From NCBI GenBank assembly GCA_039795615.1, contig JBDKLO010000064.1, positions 1-21,912 on the forward strand: a stretch of DNA of 21,912 nucleotides. Reading direction: 5' to 3'. Source of the stretch: UBA6136 sp039795615 (GTDB lineage: Bacteria; Pseudomonadota; Gammaproteobacteria; Methylococcales; Methylococcaceae). This document shows positions 16,060 through 21,912 of this stretch, piece after piece (position 1 is the first letter of the stretch; every line of letters starts with the position of its first letter). A program made the position numbers and the translations under genes. The notes under the pieces were generated by a model. It was not told the origin of the DNA, ran no database searches, and saw nothing but the letters and a program-made list of their open reading frames with translations.

Positions 16060-16815
16060 TCAGTGCGCTTTCTTTTTTGCAGCATGCCCGTCGCGAGCGG
16101 TTGAGTGATGTTCCGGAGCCGGCGTTTGTTTTGGGGCTGCGGACTTGTGCGTCACTCGCCCGGATCTTGGTTTGATTTTTTTCTGACCGCCAACGTCCTC
16201 AGCTTTCGCAGCTGGAGGAGCCGCAGAGACTTCCGGGACAACTGGTGCCACAGGCGCCATTTCGGAGGCTTGGGCCGCCTTGACGGTGGACGATGTAACG
16301 GGAGTCGTCAAGGCTGGAGCATCATGGGAGGCCTTTTTGGTGTCGGTCTTTCCTTCCTCAGCCTTATTGAACATCAGCTTACTGATCAGCTGCTCCAAGA
16401 TGACAGCAGACTGGGTCAGTTCAATTTCGTCCCCATCCTTGAGGTAATCATCTGAACCTCCAGCAGAGAGGCCGATGTACTGTTCACCTAGAAGACCAGC
16501 GGTGAGGATACTTGCGCTGGTGTCTTCAGGCAGCTGTTTGTAGGAGGGCTCGATCCGCATTTCAACCAGCGCCTCATAGCGGCCGGTATCGAACGTGATC
16601 TTTTCCACACGACCGAGAGTCACGCCCGCCATGGAAACCGGGGCCCGCACCTTTAAGCCCCCGACATTTCCAAAGTGAGCTTTCAGGACATAACTCCCAC
16701 GGCTTGACTTGAAGTCACCGAGTTTACTGACCTGCATCGATACGAAGAAAAGTGCAACCAGCCCTAAAGCCACGAAGGCACCTACCCAAATTTCCGTTGT
16801 CCTTGTGACCTGCAT
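16060..16815 (-). CDS. mlaD: MCE-domain phospholipid-transport protein MlaD with a long C-terminal tail
   Basis: The inner-membrane-anchored hexameric ring of the Mla complex, which carries phospholipid between MlaE and the periplasm. A single membrane helix covers about residues 9-27. The MCE domain runs from about 39 to 137, with GNVGGLKVRAPVSMAG and TAGLLGEQYIGLSAGG typical of MlaD. A short hydrophobic helix follows (138-150), expected to line the central pore. Residues 151-251 are extra: a low-complexity tail rich in Pro, Ala, Thr and Lys that ends His/Lys-rich (HAAKKKAH). E. coli MlaD has 183 residues. The tail stays in frame to a clean stop. GGGGA precedes the ATG, which lies 3 bases after mlaE. 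No mlaC follows. Confidence 0.94.
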   Translation of the reverse strand: MQVTRTTEIWVGAFVALGLVALFFVSMQVSKLGDFKSSRGSYVLKAHFGNVGGLKVRAPVSMAGVTLGRVEKITFDTGRYEALVEMRIEPSYKQLPEDTSASILTAGLLGEQYIGLSAGGSDDYLKDGDEIELTQSAVILEQLISKLMFNKAEEGKTDTKKASHDAPALTTPVTSSTVKAAQASEMAPVAPVVPEVSAAPPAAKAEDVGGQKKIKPRSGRVTHKSAAPKQTPAPEHHSTARDGHAAKKKAH

Positions 16816-16818
16816 GGA

Positions 16819-17598
16819 TCAATCCCCAAACATCAACGCTGTAAGTACAAAGTCAGAACCTAAAATGGCAAAGGCGGAATACACGACGGAACGGGTCGTT
16901 GCCCGACTGACGCCTTCGGCCGTAGGAATTGCATCGTATCCCTCAAAGACGGCAATTCCCGTCACCACTGCCCCAAAAACGATGCTTTTGATAAATCCGT
17001 TCACACTATCGTCCCAAAAATCAATTTGGGACTGCATCTGTGACCAAAAAGGCCCCTGGTCCACACCCAAGAGTCCAACGCCAACAAAATATCCACCCAA
17101 GACACCGACGGCGGTGAACAAAGCGGCCAAAAGCGGCATGGAAAGCGTTCCAGCAAAAAGTCGTGGAGCAATGATGCGCTTGACTGGATCTACGGCCATC
17201 ATCTCCATGCCCGAGAGCTGCTCAGTTGCCTTCATGAGGCCGATTTCTGCAGTCAATGCCGATCCAGCTCGACCCGCAAAAAGGAGTGCCGTCACTACGG
17301 GCCCCAACTCCCGCACTAAGGATGCAGCCACCATCACGCCCAGCGATTCTTCGGCGCCGAAATCGGACAACACATTGAAACCCTGGAGCGCCAGAACCAT
17401 GCCGACAAACAGACCGGATATCGCAATCAATAGGACGCTGAGCACTCCAATTGAGTAGAGCTGTGCCACCAGGAGACCTGGTCGTCGAATGAGATCAGCC
17501 GCCCCGGTCAAGGCATGCGTGATGAAAATCATCGCGCGGCCTAATTTGCCGACACCCTTGAGGGTTTCCTGACCCAGCTTTTGAAATAGAGTGACCAT
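16819..17598 (-). CDS. mlaE: Phospholipid ABC transporter permease MlaE
   Basis: A 259-residue permease (E. coli 260) forming the dimeric transmembrane core of the Mla transporter. An amphipathic interfacial helix at the N-terminus (about 5-25) is followed by hydrophobic segments near 47-70, 90-115, 145-175 and 200-255. The conserved cytoplasmic stretch RELGPVVTALLFAGRAGSALTAEIGLMKATEQ (about 94-125) is the coupling region facing MlaF. ALQGFNVLSDFGAE, just before it, is also typical. It starts 11 bases after mlaF and ends 3 bases before mlaD. The ribosome binding site is weak, so coupling to mlaF translation is likely. Confidence 0.96.
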   Translation of the reverse strand: MVTLFQKLGQETLKGVGKLGRAMIFITHALTGAADLIRRPGLLVAQLYSIGVLSVLLIAISGLFVGMVLALQGFNVLSDFGAEESLGVMVAASLVRELGPVVTALLFAGRAGSALTAEIGLMKATEQLSGMEMMAVDPVKRIIAPRLFAGTLSMPLLAALFTAVGVLGGYFVGVGLLGVDQGPFWSQMQSQIDFWDDSVNGFIKSIVFGAVVTGIAVFEGYDAIPTAEGVSRATTRSVVYSAFAILGSDFVLTALMFGD

Positions 17599-17609
17599 TA
17601 CCGAGGGAT

Positions 17610-18446
17610 TCAGTGCCGCTGATTGAGATCTATCCTGCCAATCAGGTCCACACGGTAGTCCTCAGCTGGATAGTGGAAAGGAACGGGGCCATCCGGCGCA
17701 CCATCGATAAATTGGCGGATCCATGTCGAATCCGAATCGGCAATCTGTTCCTTACTCCCCTGCCCTACAACCTTGCCGGCAGAGATGATGCAAACATGAT
17801 CCGCGATTTCCATCGTCTCCTTGACGTCGTGAGACACAACGATGCTGGTCAGCCCCAATTCCTTGTTCAGGTCATGGATCAATTTAACCAAAACCCCCAT
17901 GGAGATCGGATCCTGTCCCGTGAAGGGCTCGTCATACATCAACATGGAGGGATCCAGAGCAATCGCCCGAGCCAGTGCCACACGTCGGGCCATACCGCCC
18001 GACAACTCGGATGGCATAAGACTCCTCGCTCCGCGAAGGCCGACAGCCTCTAGTTTCATGAGGACGAGCGACCGAATCATCGACTCAGGGAGCCCGGTGT
18101 GCTCTCGGAGCGGAAAAGCCACGTTGTCGTAAACATTGATATCCGTCAGCAGGGCACCGCTTTGGAATAACATGCCCATCTCCTTACGGAGCTCATAAAG
18201 CTCATCCATGCTGAGCGCATGAATATTCCTGCCATCGTAATGAATGGTACCCCGGTCGGGTCGAAGCTGACCGCCGATGAGTTTGAGAAGCGTCGTTTTT
18301 CCGGTGCCGCTAGGACCCATGATGGCCGTGACTTTCCCACGCGGGATATCGAGACTGACGCCATCAAAAATTTTCCGCTGTCCCCAGCTGTAGCTTAGGT
18401 CACGAATTGAGACCAGGGCATCATTGGGTGCTTGGGTCGGCTGCAT
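17610..18446 (-). CDS. mlaF: Phospholipid ABC transporter ATPase MlaF
   Basis: A 278-residue ATPase that powers the Mla transporter from the cytoplasmic side. Walker A is GPSGTGKT (44-51), the Q-loop is at Q95, the signature is LSGGM (148-152), Walker B is LMYDEP (169-174) and the switch His is H206. The C-terminus (246-278), with FIDGAPDGPVPFHYPAEDY, matches the E. coli MlaF extension that wraps the partner subunit and docks MlaB. It is the first gene of the long mla-murA-his run. A promoter candidate and a GC-rich hairpin lie in its leader. Confidence 0.96.
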   Translation of the reverse strand: MQPTQAPNDALVSIRDLSYSWGQRKIFDGVSLDIPRGKVTAIMGPSGTGKTTLLKLIGGQLRPDRGTIHYDGRNIHALSMDELYELRKEMGMLFQSGALLTDINVYDNVAFPLREHTGLPESMIRSLVLMKLEAVGLRGARSLMPSELSGGMARRVALARAIALDPSMLMYDEPFTGQDPISMGVLVKLIHDLNKELGLTSIVVSHDVKETMEIADHVCIISAGKVVGQGSKEQIADSDSTWIRQFIDGAPDGPVPFHYPAEDYRVDLIGRIDLNQRH

Positions 18447-18469
18447 GATCTCGGGAAGGGATTGAGATT

Positions 18470-18486
18470 GGACGGAAAGCCCGTCC
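18470..18486. repeat. Small GC-rich hairpin in the mlaF leader
   Basis: GGACGG (18470-18475) and CCGTCC (18481-18486) form a 6-bp stem with a 5-base loop. It lies between the candidate promoter and the mlaF start, about 24 bases upstream of the ATG. No T-run follows. It could influence translation or mRNA stability. Confidence 0.35.
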
Positions 18487-18497
18487 TTAGCCTTCCT

Positions 18498-18526
18498 ATT
18501 CTGGCTTTCGATAGGGATTCAGTCAA
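18498..18526 (-). promoter_or_regulatory. Candidate sigma70 promoter for the mla-murA-his operon
   Basis: On the minus strand, TTGACT (18526-18521) and CAGAAT (18503-18498) are 17 bases apart, matching consensus at 5 and 4 of 6 positions. It lies about 52 bases upstream of the mlaF ATG, and no gene occupies the gap. Confidence 0.45.
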
Positions 18527-18554
18527 ATTTGAAGCATACCGAACGAACACCTGC

Positions 18555-18592
18555 CCCGGCTTCAATGTTTCAACTTTAACCAGAAAGCCGGG
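18555..18592. repeat. 8-bp inverted repeat between the methyltransferase gene and mlaF
   Basis: CCCGGCTT (18555-18562) and AAGCCGGG (18585-18592) are exact reverse complements around a 22-base AT-rich loop. Read on the minus strand it lies 51 bases after the methyltransferase stop and just upstream of the mlaF promoter candidate. It lacks a T-run, so it is at best a weak terminator. An operator role is equally possible. Confidence 0.4.
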
Positions 18593-18642
18593 TCAAGTGC
18601 TGGTGTTCCACAACATTTGATCCAATGCGCACTAGACCCGAC

Positions 18643-19359
18643 TTAGGAATCAGTTTCCCTGTATCGCCACAGGGAGTGAACAAAGATGGGGGAACGATAG
18701 ATGACTTCGAACCCTAAAGCAGGAAGAATATGCCGGTGGACATCAAATCCGTAGGCAATGAGTGAACCGTGTTTGCGGAAATGGTCTCGATTGTTTTCCA
18801 GAAACCTCTCCAGCATGACGGGGCCAAAGGGATTGGCCAGAAAAATCACGGCTGGACAGTCCGGAATTTTGTAAGTCGAAGCATCTGCATGAATGAAATG
18901 GACGCTGCTTTCTCCTGACTTTTCCAGATTTCGCTTGGCGTCGCCAATCAAGGTTTCCGAAAAATCGATTCCGATGCATTCATCAAATGAGAAGAACTTT
19001 TTTGCAAAGAGCGGGGGCATTCCCTTGCCGCAGCCCACATCCAGAAAAAGATTAAATGTCCCTTTCTCAAGAGAAACCTGATCCAGAAGAATTCTGAGAC
19101 TGTATTCACTGGAGGCCAGATAGTGGGTGGAATGCTTCAATGAGTCAGGAGAAACATCCACCATTTCATGGGGGTGAAGCACTCCGCCAAAGTCGTACTT
19201 TTTGGATCGCACCCAGCGATTGTATGAAAAGGCCGAGATTCGGCCTCCCAATCCAAAGACCTTCTGTTCAATTGGCTTTTTAAGCCAGGCCCTGACCCTT
19301 TTAAGAGCTGACGGACTTTCGAGAGGACCTGCTTGTTCAGAATTTTTCACGGTAACCAA
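18643..19359 (-). CDS. Class I SAM-dependent methyltransferase, substrate unknown
   Basis: A 238-residue protein with a Rossmann methyltransferase core. Motif I is FLDVGCGKG (about 109-117), with an acidic residue in IGIDFSE after strand 2, ADAS about 50 residues after motif I, and LANPFG in place of the usual catalytic motif. The NPFG form and the upstream YSLRILL segment recall a family of small bacterial methyltransferases of unassigned substrate. The N-terminal 60 residues are basic and have no recognised motif. There is no ATG near the start. TTG at 19359 or GTG at 19350 are the candidates, neither with a good ribosome binding site. It looks richer in A and T than its neighbours by eye. 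It appears to be transcribed alone. Confidence 0.75.
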   Translation of the reverse strand: MVTVKNSEQAGPLESPSALKRVRAWLKKPIEQKVFGLGGRISAFSYNRWVRSKKYDFGGVLHPHEMVDVSPDSLKHSTHYLASSEYSLRILLDQVSLEKGTFNLFLDVGCGKGMPPLFAKKFFSFDECIGIDFSETLIGDAKRNLEKSGESSVHFIHADASTYKIPDCPAVIFLANPFGPVMLERFLENNRDHFRKHGSLIAYGFDVHRHILPALGFEVIYRSPIFVHSLWRYRETDS

Positions 19360-19389
19360 CCACTTTGACCCGAAACTGTGATCAACGAC

Positions 19390-19416
19390 ATTCTAGGCCA
19401 CTTACTATAAATTCAA
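19390..19416 (-). promoter_or_regulatory. Weak promoter candidate for the methyltransferase gene
   Basis: On the minus strand, TTGAAT (19416-19411) and TAGAAT (19395-19390) resemble promoter boxes, but the spacer is only 15 bases. TATAGT (19409-19404) is an alternative -10 without a clear -35. The region is divergent with fbaA. Confidence 0.25.
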
Positions 19417-19466
19417 ATCCGATGGTTTGGGGTTACCGATCCTCGCGCTCGAAAATATCCCTCCCT

Positions 19467-19494
19467 TGGAACGATGTGGAACTCTGTTAAAATG
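19467..19494 (+). promoter_or_regulatory. sigma70-like promoter for fbaA
   Basis: TTGGAA (19467-19472) and TAAAAT (19489-19494) are 16 bases apart. The TG two bases before the -10 resembles an extended -10. Transcription would begin near 19501, about 29 bases before the ATG, with GGAG correctly placed in between. Confidence 0.55.
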
Positions 19495-19529
19495 GGAGTT
19501 TTTCCCAACCCGCCCCTACGGAGCCTCGG

Positions 19530-20609
19530 ATGTCTAAAAAACTCCTCGATATCGTCAAGCCCGGTGTTGCTACCGGTGCTGCAGTCCAGGAAATCTTTGC
19601 GCATGCTCGCGCGAACAAGTTCGCTCTTCCCGCCGTCAACGTCATCAGCACCGACTCCATCAATGCCGTTCTCGAGTCTGCTGCAAAGGCACGCTCTGCG
19701 GTCATTGTTCAGGTCTCCAACGGTGGCGCACAGTTTTTTGCCGGCAAGGGCGTCAAACTCGAAGGCCAGCAGGCTCAGATCCTTGGTTCCATCTCAGCTG
19801 CGCGTCATGTTCACCTGATGGCCGAACATTATGGTGTTCCGGTCATCATGCACACCGACCATTGCGCCAAGAAGCTGCTCCCCTGGATCGATGGGCTTCT
19901 CGATGCAGGTGAAAAGCACTTCGAACAGACTGGCAAGCCGCTGTTCAGCTCCCACATGCTCGATCTTTCAGAAGAATCTCTTCAGGAAAACATCGAAATT
20001 TCAGCCAAGTACCTCGCTCGCATGGCTAAGCTGGGCATGACTCTCGAAATCGAACTCGGCTGCACCGGCGGCGAGGAAGATGGTGTCGACAACTCTGGCA
20101 TGGATCATTCAGAGCTTTACACCCAGCCTGAAGATGTCGGCTATGCCTATGAACATCTGTCAAAGATCAGCAAGAACTTCACCATCGCAGCCTCTTTCGG
20201 CAACGTTCACGGAGTTTACTCTCCAGGTAACGTGAAGCTGACTCCGCAGATCCTGCTTAATTCTCAGAAGTACGTTTCAGAAAAGTTTGGCCTGCCGGCA
20301 AATTCTCTGGACTTCGTATTCCACGGTGGCTCAGGCTCAACCCCGGAAGAGATCACCGAGGCTGTCAGCTACGGCGTCATCAAGATGAACATCGATACCG
20401 ATACCCAGTGGGCTTATTGGGATGGTGTCCGCCAGTTCTACATCAAGAACGAAGGCTTCCTGCAGGGCCAGATTGGCAACCCGGAAGGTGCCGACAAGCC
20501 GAACAAGAAGTTCTACGATCCGCGCGTATGGATCCGCGCCGCTCAGACCAGCATGGCTGATCGTCTGCAGCTTGCGTTCAAGGAATTGAACGCTGTCGAC
20601 ACGCTGTAA
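19530..20609 (+). CDS. fbaA: Fructose-bisphosphate aldolase, class II
   Basis: A 359-residue zinc aldolase, the same length as E. coli FbaA and very close to it throughout. It interconverts fructose 1,6-bisphosphate with dihydroxyacetone phosphate and glyceraldehyde 3-phosphate. HTDHCAKK (108-115) holds catalytic D110 and zinc ligand H111. H227 (NVHG) and H265 (FHGGSGS) complete the zinc site. The flexible loop with IELGCTGGEEDGVDN (174-188) carries the proton-relay glutamate. NIDTDTQWA (287-295) binds phosphate. GGAG lies 6 bases before the ATG. It has its own promoter and terminator, so it is a single-gene unit. It belongs to the class IIA (E. coli-like) group, not the shorter class IIB type I recall from Pseudomonas. 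Confidence 0.97.
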   Translation: MSKKLLDIVKPGVATGAAVQEIFAHARANKFALPAVNVISTDSINAVLESAAKARSAVIVQVSNGGAQFFAGKGVKLEGQQAQILGSISAARHVHLMAEHYGVPVIMHTDHCAKKLLPWIDGLLDAGEKHFEQTGKPLFSSHMLDLSEESLQENIEISAKYLARMAKLGMTLEIELGCTGGEEDGVDNSGMDHSELYTQPEDVGYAYEHLSKISKNFTIAASFGNVHGVYSPGNVKLTPQILLNSQKYVSEKFGLPANSLDFVFHGGSGSTPEEITEAVSYGVIKMNIDTDTQWAYWDGVRQFYIKNEGFLQGQIGNPEGADKPNKKFYDPRVWIRAAQTSMADRLQLAFKELNAVDTL

Positions 20610-20627
20610 GCCTTAGGCTTCGGCCAC

Positions 20628-20669
20628 AAAAAAACCGGGGAGGGTCTTTGATCCTCACCGGTTTTTTTT
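20628..20669. terminator. Bidirectional intrinsic terminator between fbaA and the DUF4404 gene
   Basis: Seven A residues (20628-20634), a stem of ACCGG-G-GAGG (20634-20643) against CCTC-A-CCGGT (20653-20662) with one internal G-A mismatch, a 9-base loop, then eight T residues (20662-20669). It has a T-run on both strands and sits between two convergent genes, so it should stop transcription from either side. Confidence 0.9.
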
Positions 20670-20712
20670 AATCTTGCGACTCGGCGCTTAAACCGAGACG
20701 CCCTTATTAACG

Positions 20713-20976
20713 CTAGACGCCGATGCTGCTGAGAATCTGAAGGAATTCGGCAACAACGGCCGTAGCTGTCGGGTGCTCGACCTCAAAACGCTCCACCGTC
20801 TCACGTGCCTCATCCACCAACTGCAGATGCTGGCCATCCGCACCGGCCTCGAAGCGGTTTTCCAGCTTTTCCAACAGCCCTTCAAGCTTGTTTCTGAGCT
20901 CAGGATGTCCCTGCTCCAGCTTTTCGACTTCTGTGCGAAGCTTGAAGAGTGCTTCGCTGACTTCTTTTTCTGCCAT
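20713..20976 (-). CDS. DUF4404 family small protein
   Basis: An 87-residue soluble, strongly charged protein, predicted almost entirely helical. The start at 20976 is fixed by a perfect AAGGAGA 5 bases before the ATG. A longer in-frame reading up to 21177 lies inside speE and is rejected. HPELRNKLEGLLEKLENR (25-42) and the closing pattern VERFEVEHPTATAVVAEFLQILSSIGV (61-87) match my memory of the DUF4404 signature (FExEHP then LxxxGI at the C-terminus). Function is unknown for the family. It lies 23 bases after speE and is likely co-transcribed with it, ending at the shared terminator. Confidence 0.8.
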   Translation of the reverse strand: MAEKEVSEALFKLRTEVEKLEQGHPELRNKLEGLLEKLENRFEAGADGQHLQLVDEARETVERFEVEHPTATAVVAEFLQILSSIGV

Positions 20977-20999
20977 GTTGTTCTCCTTGAATCCGTTTC

Positions 21000-21854
21000 T
21001 CAAAGGGCCGCCAAACGTCGTTTCATGAACTCCGGGGTGGCGAATGCTGCCTTGTGCATATCGACGTTGTAGTAACGTGACTCGAAGGGGCGTGAGTTTG
21101 CAGCGGCCTCTCTGAAACCCGAAAGATCGCTCATTGAGGCCATGGTCCCGCTCCACCAGCCTGAGGGATAGAGGCACTGGGGGAAATAGAACGTCTTGGT
21201 TTGAGCAAAGCCGGCTGCCCGCATGGTCGAGTGCATATCCATGATGAGATCCTCATGGAATAAGGGCGACTCACTTTGCTGAACCAAAATTCCGGTCTTA
21301 CCCAGACAACGAATACATTCCCGATAAAAAGATTCATTGAATAGCCCCTCAGCAGGCCCAACGGGATCCGTACTATCCACGATAATGACATCCACGCTTC
21401 CATCTGGCGCATCCTTGACCCACTGAATGCCATCAATGAACAAAAGCTGGGCACGGGGATCCGCATTAGATGAACACAAATCCGGAAAATACTTCTCCGC
21501 AAGCCGCGTCACCTGCTCGTCGATCTCAATCTGGATGGCTTCCTCCACCTCGGAATGTCGCAACACTTCCTTAAGGCTGCCACAGTCCCCACCACCGATG
21601 ACCCAGACTCTCTTGGGGTTCGGGTGCGTAAAGAGAACCGGATGGGTCATCATCTCGTGGTAAAGATAGTTGTCACGGTCGGAAACCATTGTGCAACCGT
21701 CGATGATCATCAACTTTCCAAACCACTCCGTATCGAACATTTCAATTTTTTGGAAAGGCGACTGCACTTCTTCGAGCTTTGACTTCACCTTGATCGAAAA
21801 GGCGCTGCCGTGCTTGGGGTAAATTTCAGTAAACCAACCGGGTGACCCGATCAT
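21000..21854 (-). CDS. speE: Spermidine synthase / polyamine aminopropyltransferase
   Basis: A 284-residue enzyme (E. coli SpeE 288) that moves an aminopropyl group from decarboxylated SAM to putrescine. An N-terminal beta-strand domain (about 1-60) is followed by the Rossmann core. YHEMMTHP (65-72) and IGGGDCGSLKEV (86-97) bind the substrate and dcSAM, and VDSTDPVGPAEGLF (159-172) contains catalytic D160. RYYNVDMHKAAFATPEF (260-276) is the usual C-terminal signature. GGGDCG differs from the common GGGDGG at one residue. The ATG at 21854 has AGAGG about 8 bases upstream. No speD is visible in the window, and the sequence ends 58 bases upstream of the start. Confidence 0.95.
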   Translation of the reverse strand: MIGSPGWFTEIYPKHGSAFSIKVKSKLEEVQSPFQKIEMFDTEWFGKLMIIDGCTMVSDRDNYLYHEMMTHPVLFTHPNPKRVWVIGGGDCGSLKEVLRHSEVEEAIQIEIDEQVTRLAEKYFPDLCSSNADPRAQLLFIDGIQWVKDAPDGSVDVIIVDSTDPVGPAEGLFNESFYRECIRCLGKTGILVQQSESPLFHEDLIMDMHSTMRAAGFAQTKTFYFPQCLYPSGWWSGTMASMSDLSGFREAAANSRPFESRYYNVDMHKAAFATPEFMKRRLAAL

Positions 21855-21869
21855 TCAATAATCCTCTCA

Positions 21870-21892
21870 TGGAAAAGGCGTTGGATTTTCCA
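21870..21892. repeat. 7-bp inverted repeat in the speE leader
   Basis: TGGAAAA (21870-21876) and TTTTCCA (21886-21892) are exact reverse complements with a 9-base loop. On the minus strand the stem ends just before the speE ribosome binding site, so it could affect translation. The arms are AT-rich, so the stem would be only moderately stable. Confidence 0.35.
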
Positions 21893-21912
21893 CATAATTG
21901 CGGTGTTATTGA

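Noticed and set aside
16060..16362. Frameshift or degenerate mlaC remnant as explanation for the MlaD tail
   Set aside because: The tail is in frame, low-complexity and ends at a clean stop; none of it resembles MlaC or a signal peptide.
16709..17458. Plus-strand 249-codon open frame antisense to mlaE/mlaD
   Set aside because: It has no recognisable family, is Ser/Thr/Pro/Lys-rich as expected of a mirror frame, and lies fully over two well-supported genes.
20977..21177. N-terminal extension of the DUF4404 protein
   Set aside because: The extension lies inside speE, while the ATG at 20976 has a perfect ribosome binding site and gives the family length.
1..21912. CRISPR arrays, tRNA genes, insertion sequences, prophage or defence genes
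   Set aside because: I looked for direct-repeat arrays, cloverleaf-like sequence and transposase or integrase ORFs and saw none.

Overview
This window looks like ordinary chromosomal DNA from a gammaproteobacterium of moderate GC that I cannot place to genus. The evidence is its gene content and order: apaG-apaH, an AcnB-type aconitase, petABC for a proton-pumping bc1 complex, sspB, a run of mla genes followed by murA and hisG-hisD-hisC (an order known from Pseudomonas and relatives), an E. coli-like class II fructose-bisphosphate aldolase, and speE. Cytochrome b carries the PVWY form of the Qo motif, and HisG is the short, HisZ-dependent type. I see no rRNA, tRNA, CRISPR array, insertion sequence, integrase or prophage gene.

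Layout. Bases 1-2443 (+): a leader with a hairpin and a possible tiny leader ORF, then apaG, apaH and an AI-2E/PerM-type permease gene, packed together. Bases 2440-4998 (-): acnB, which meets the permease gene tail to tail with overlapping stop codons. Bases 5064-11198 (-): petA-petB-petC, sspB, msrB and ppk1, with a strong hairpin right after petC and a probable terminator after ppk1. Bases 11390-18446 (-): mlaF-mlaE-mlaD-mlaB-murA-hisG-hisD-hisC, closely spaced or overlapping, ending in a clear intrinsic terminator that abuts a sigma70-like promoter for petABC. Bases 18643-19359 (-): a lone methyltransferase gene. Bases 19530-20609 (+): fbaA with its own promoter, ending in a bidirectional terminator. 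Bases 20713-21854 (-): speE followed by a small DUF4404 gene.

How the genes work together. The mla genes encode the inner-membrane part of the phospholipid transporter that maintains outer-membrane asymmetry, and murA starts peptidoglycan precursor synthesis, so that stretch serves the envelope. hisGDC covers three steps of histidine synthesis. petABC builds respiratory complex III. acnB and fbaA belong to central carbon metabolism. ApaH, PPK1, MsrB and SspB deal with alarmones, polyphosphate, oxidised methionine and proteolysis.

Most unusual points. (1) Polyphosphate kinase carries an N-terminal helix-hairpin-helix domain of about 85 residues and starts at TTG. (2) The mla operon lacks mlaC (and ibaG), while MlaD has an extra Pro/Ala/Lys/His-rich tail of about 100 residues. 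(3) sspB follows petC without sspA. (4) Several clear regulatory structures sit in short gaps. I found no obviously new multi-gene system.
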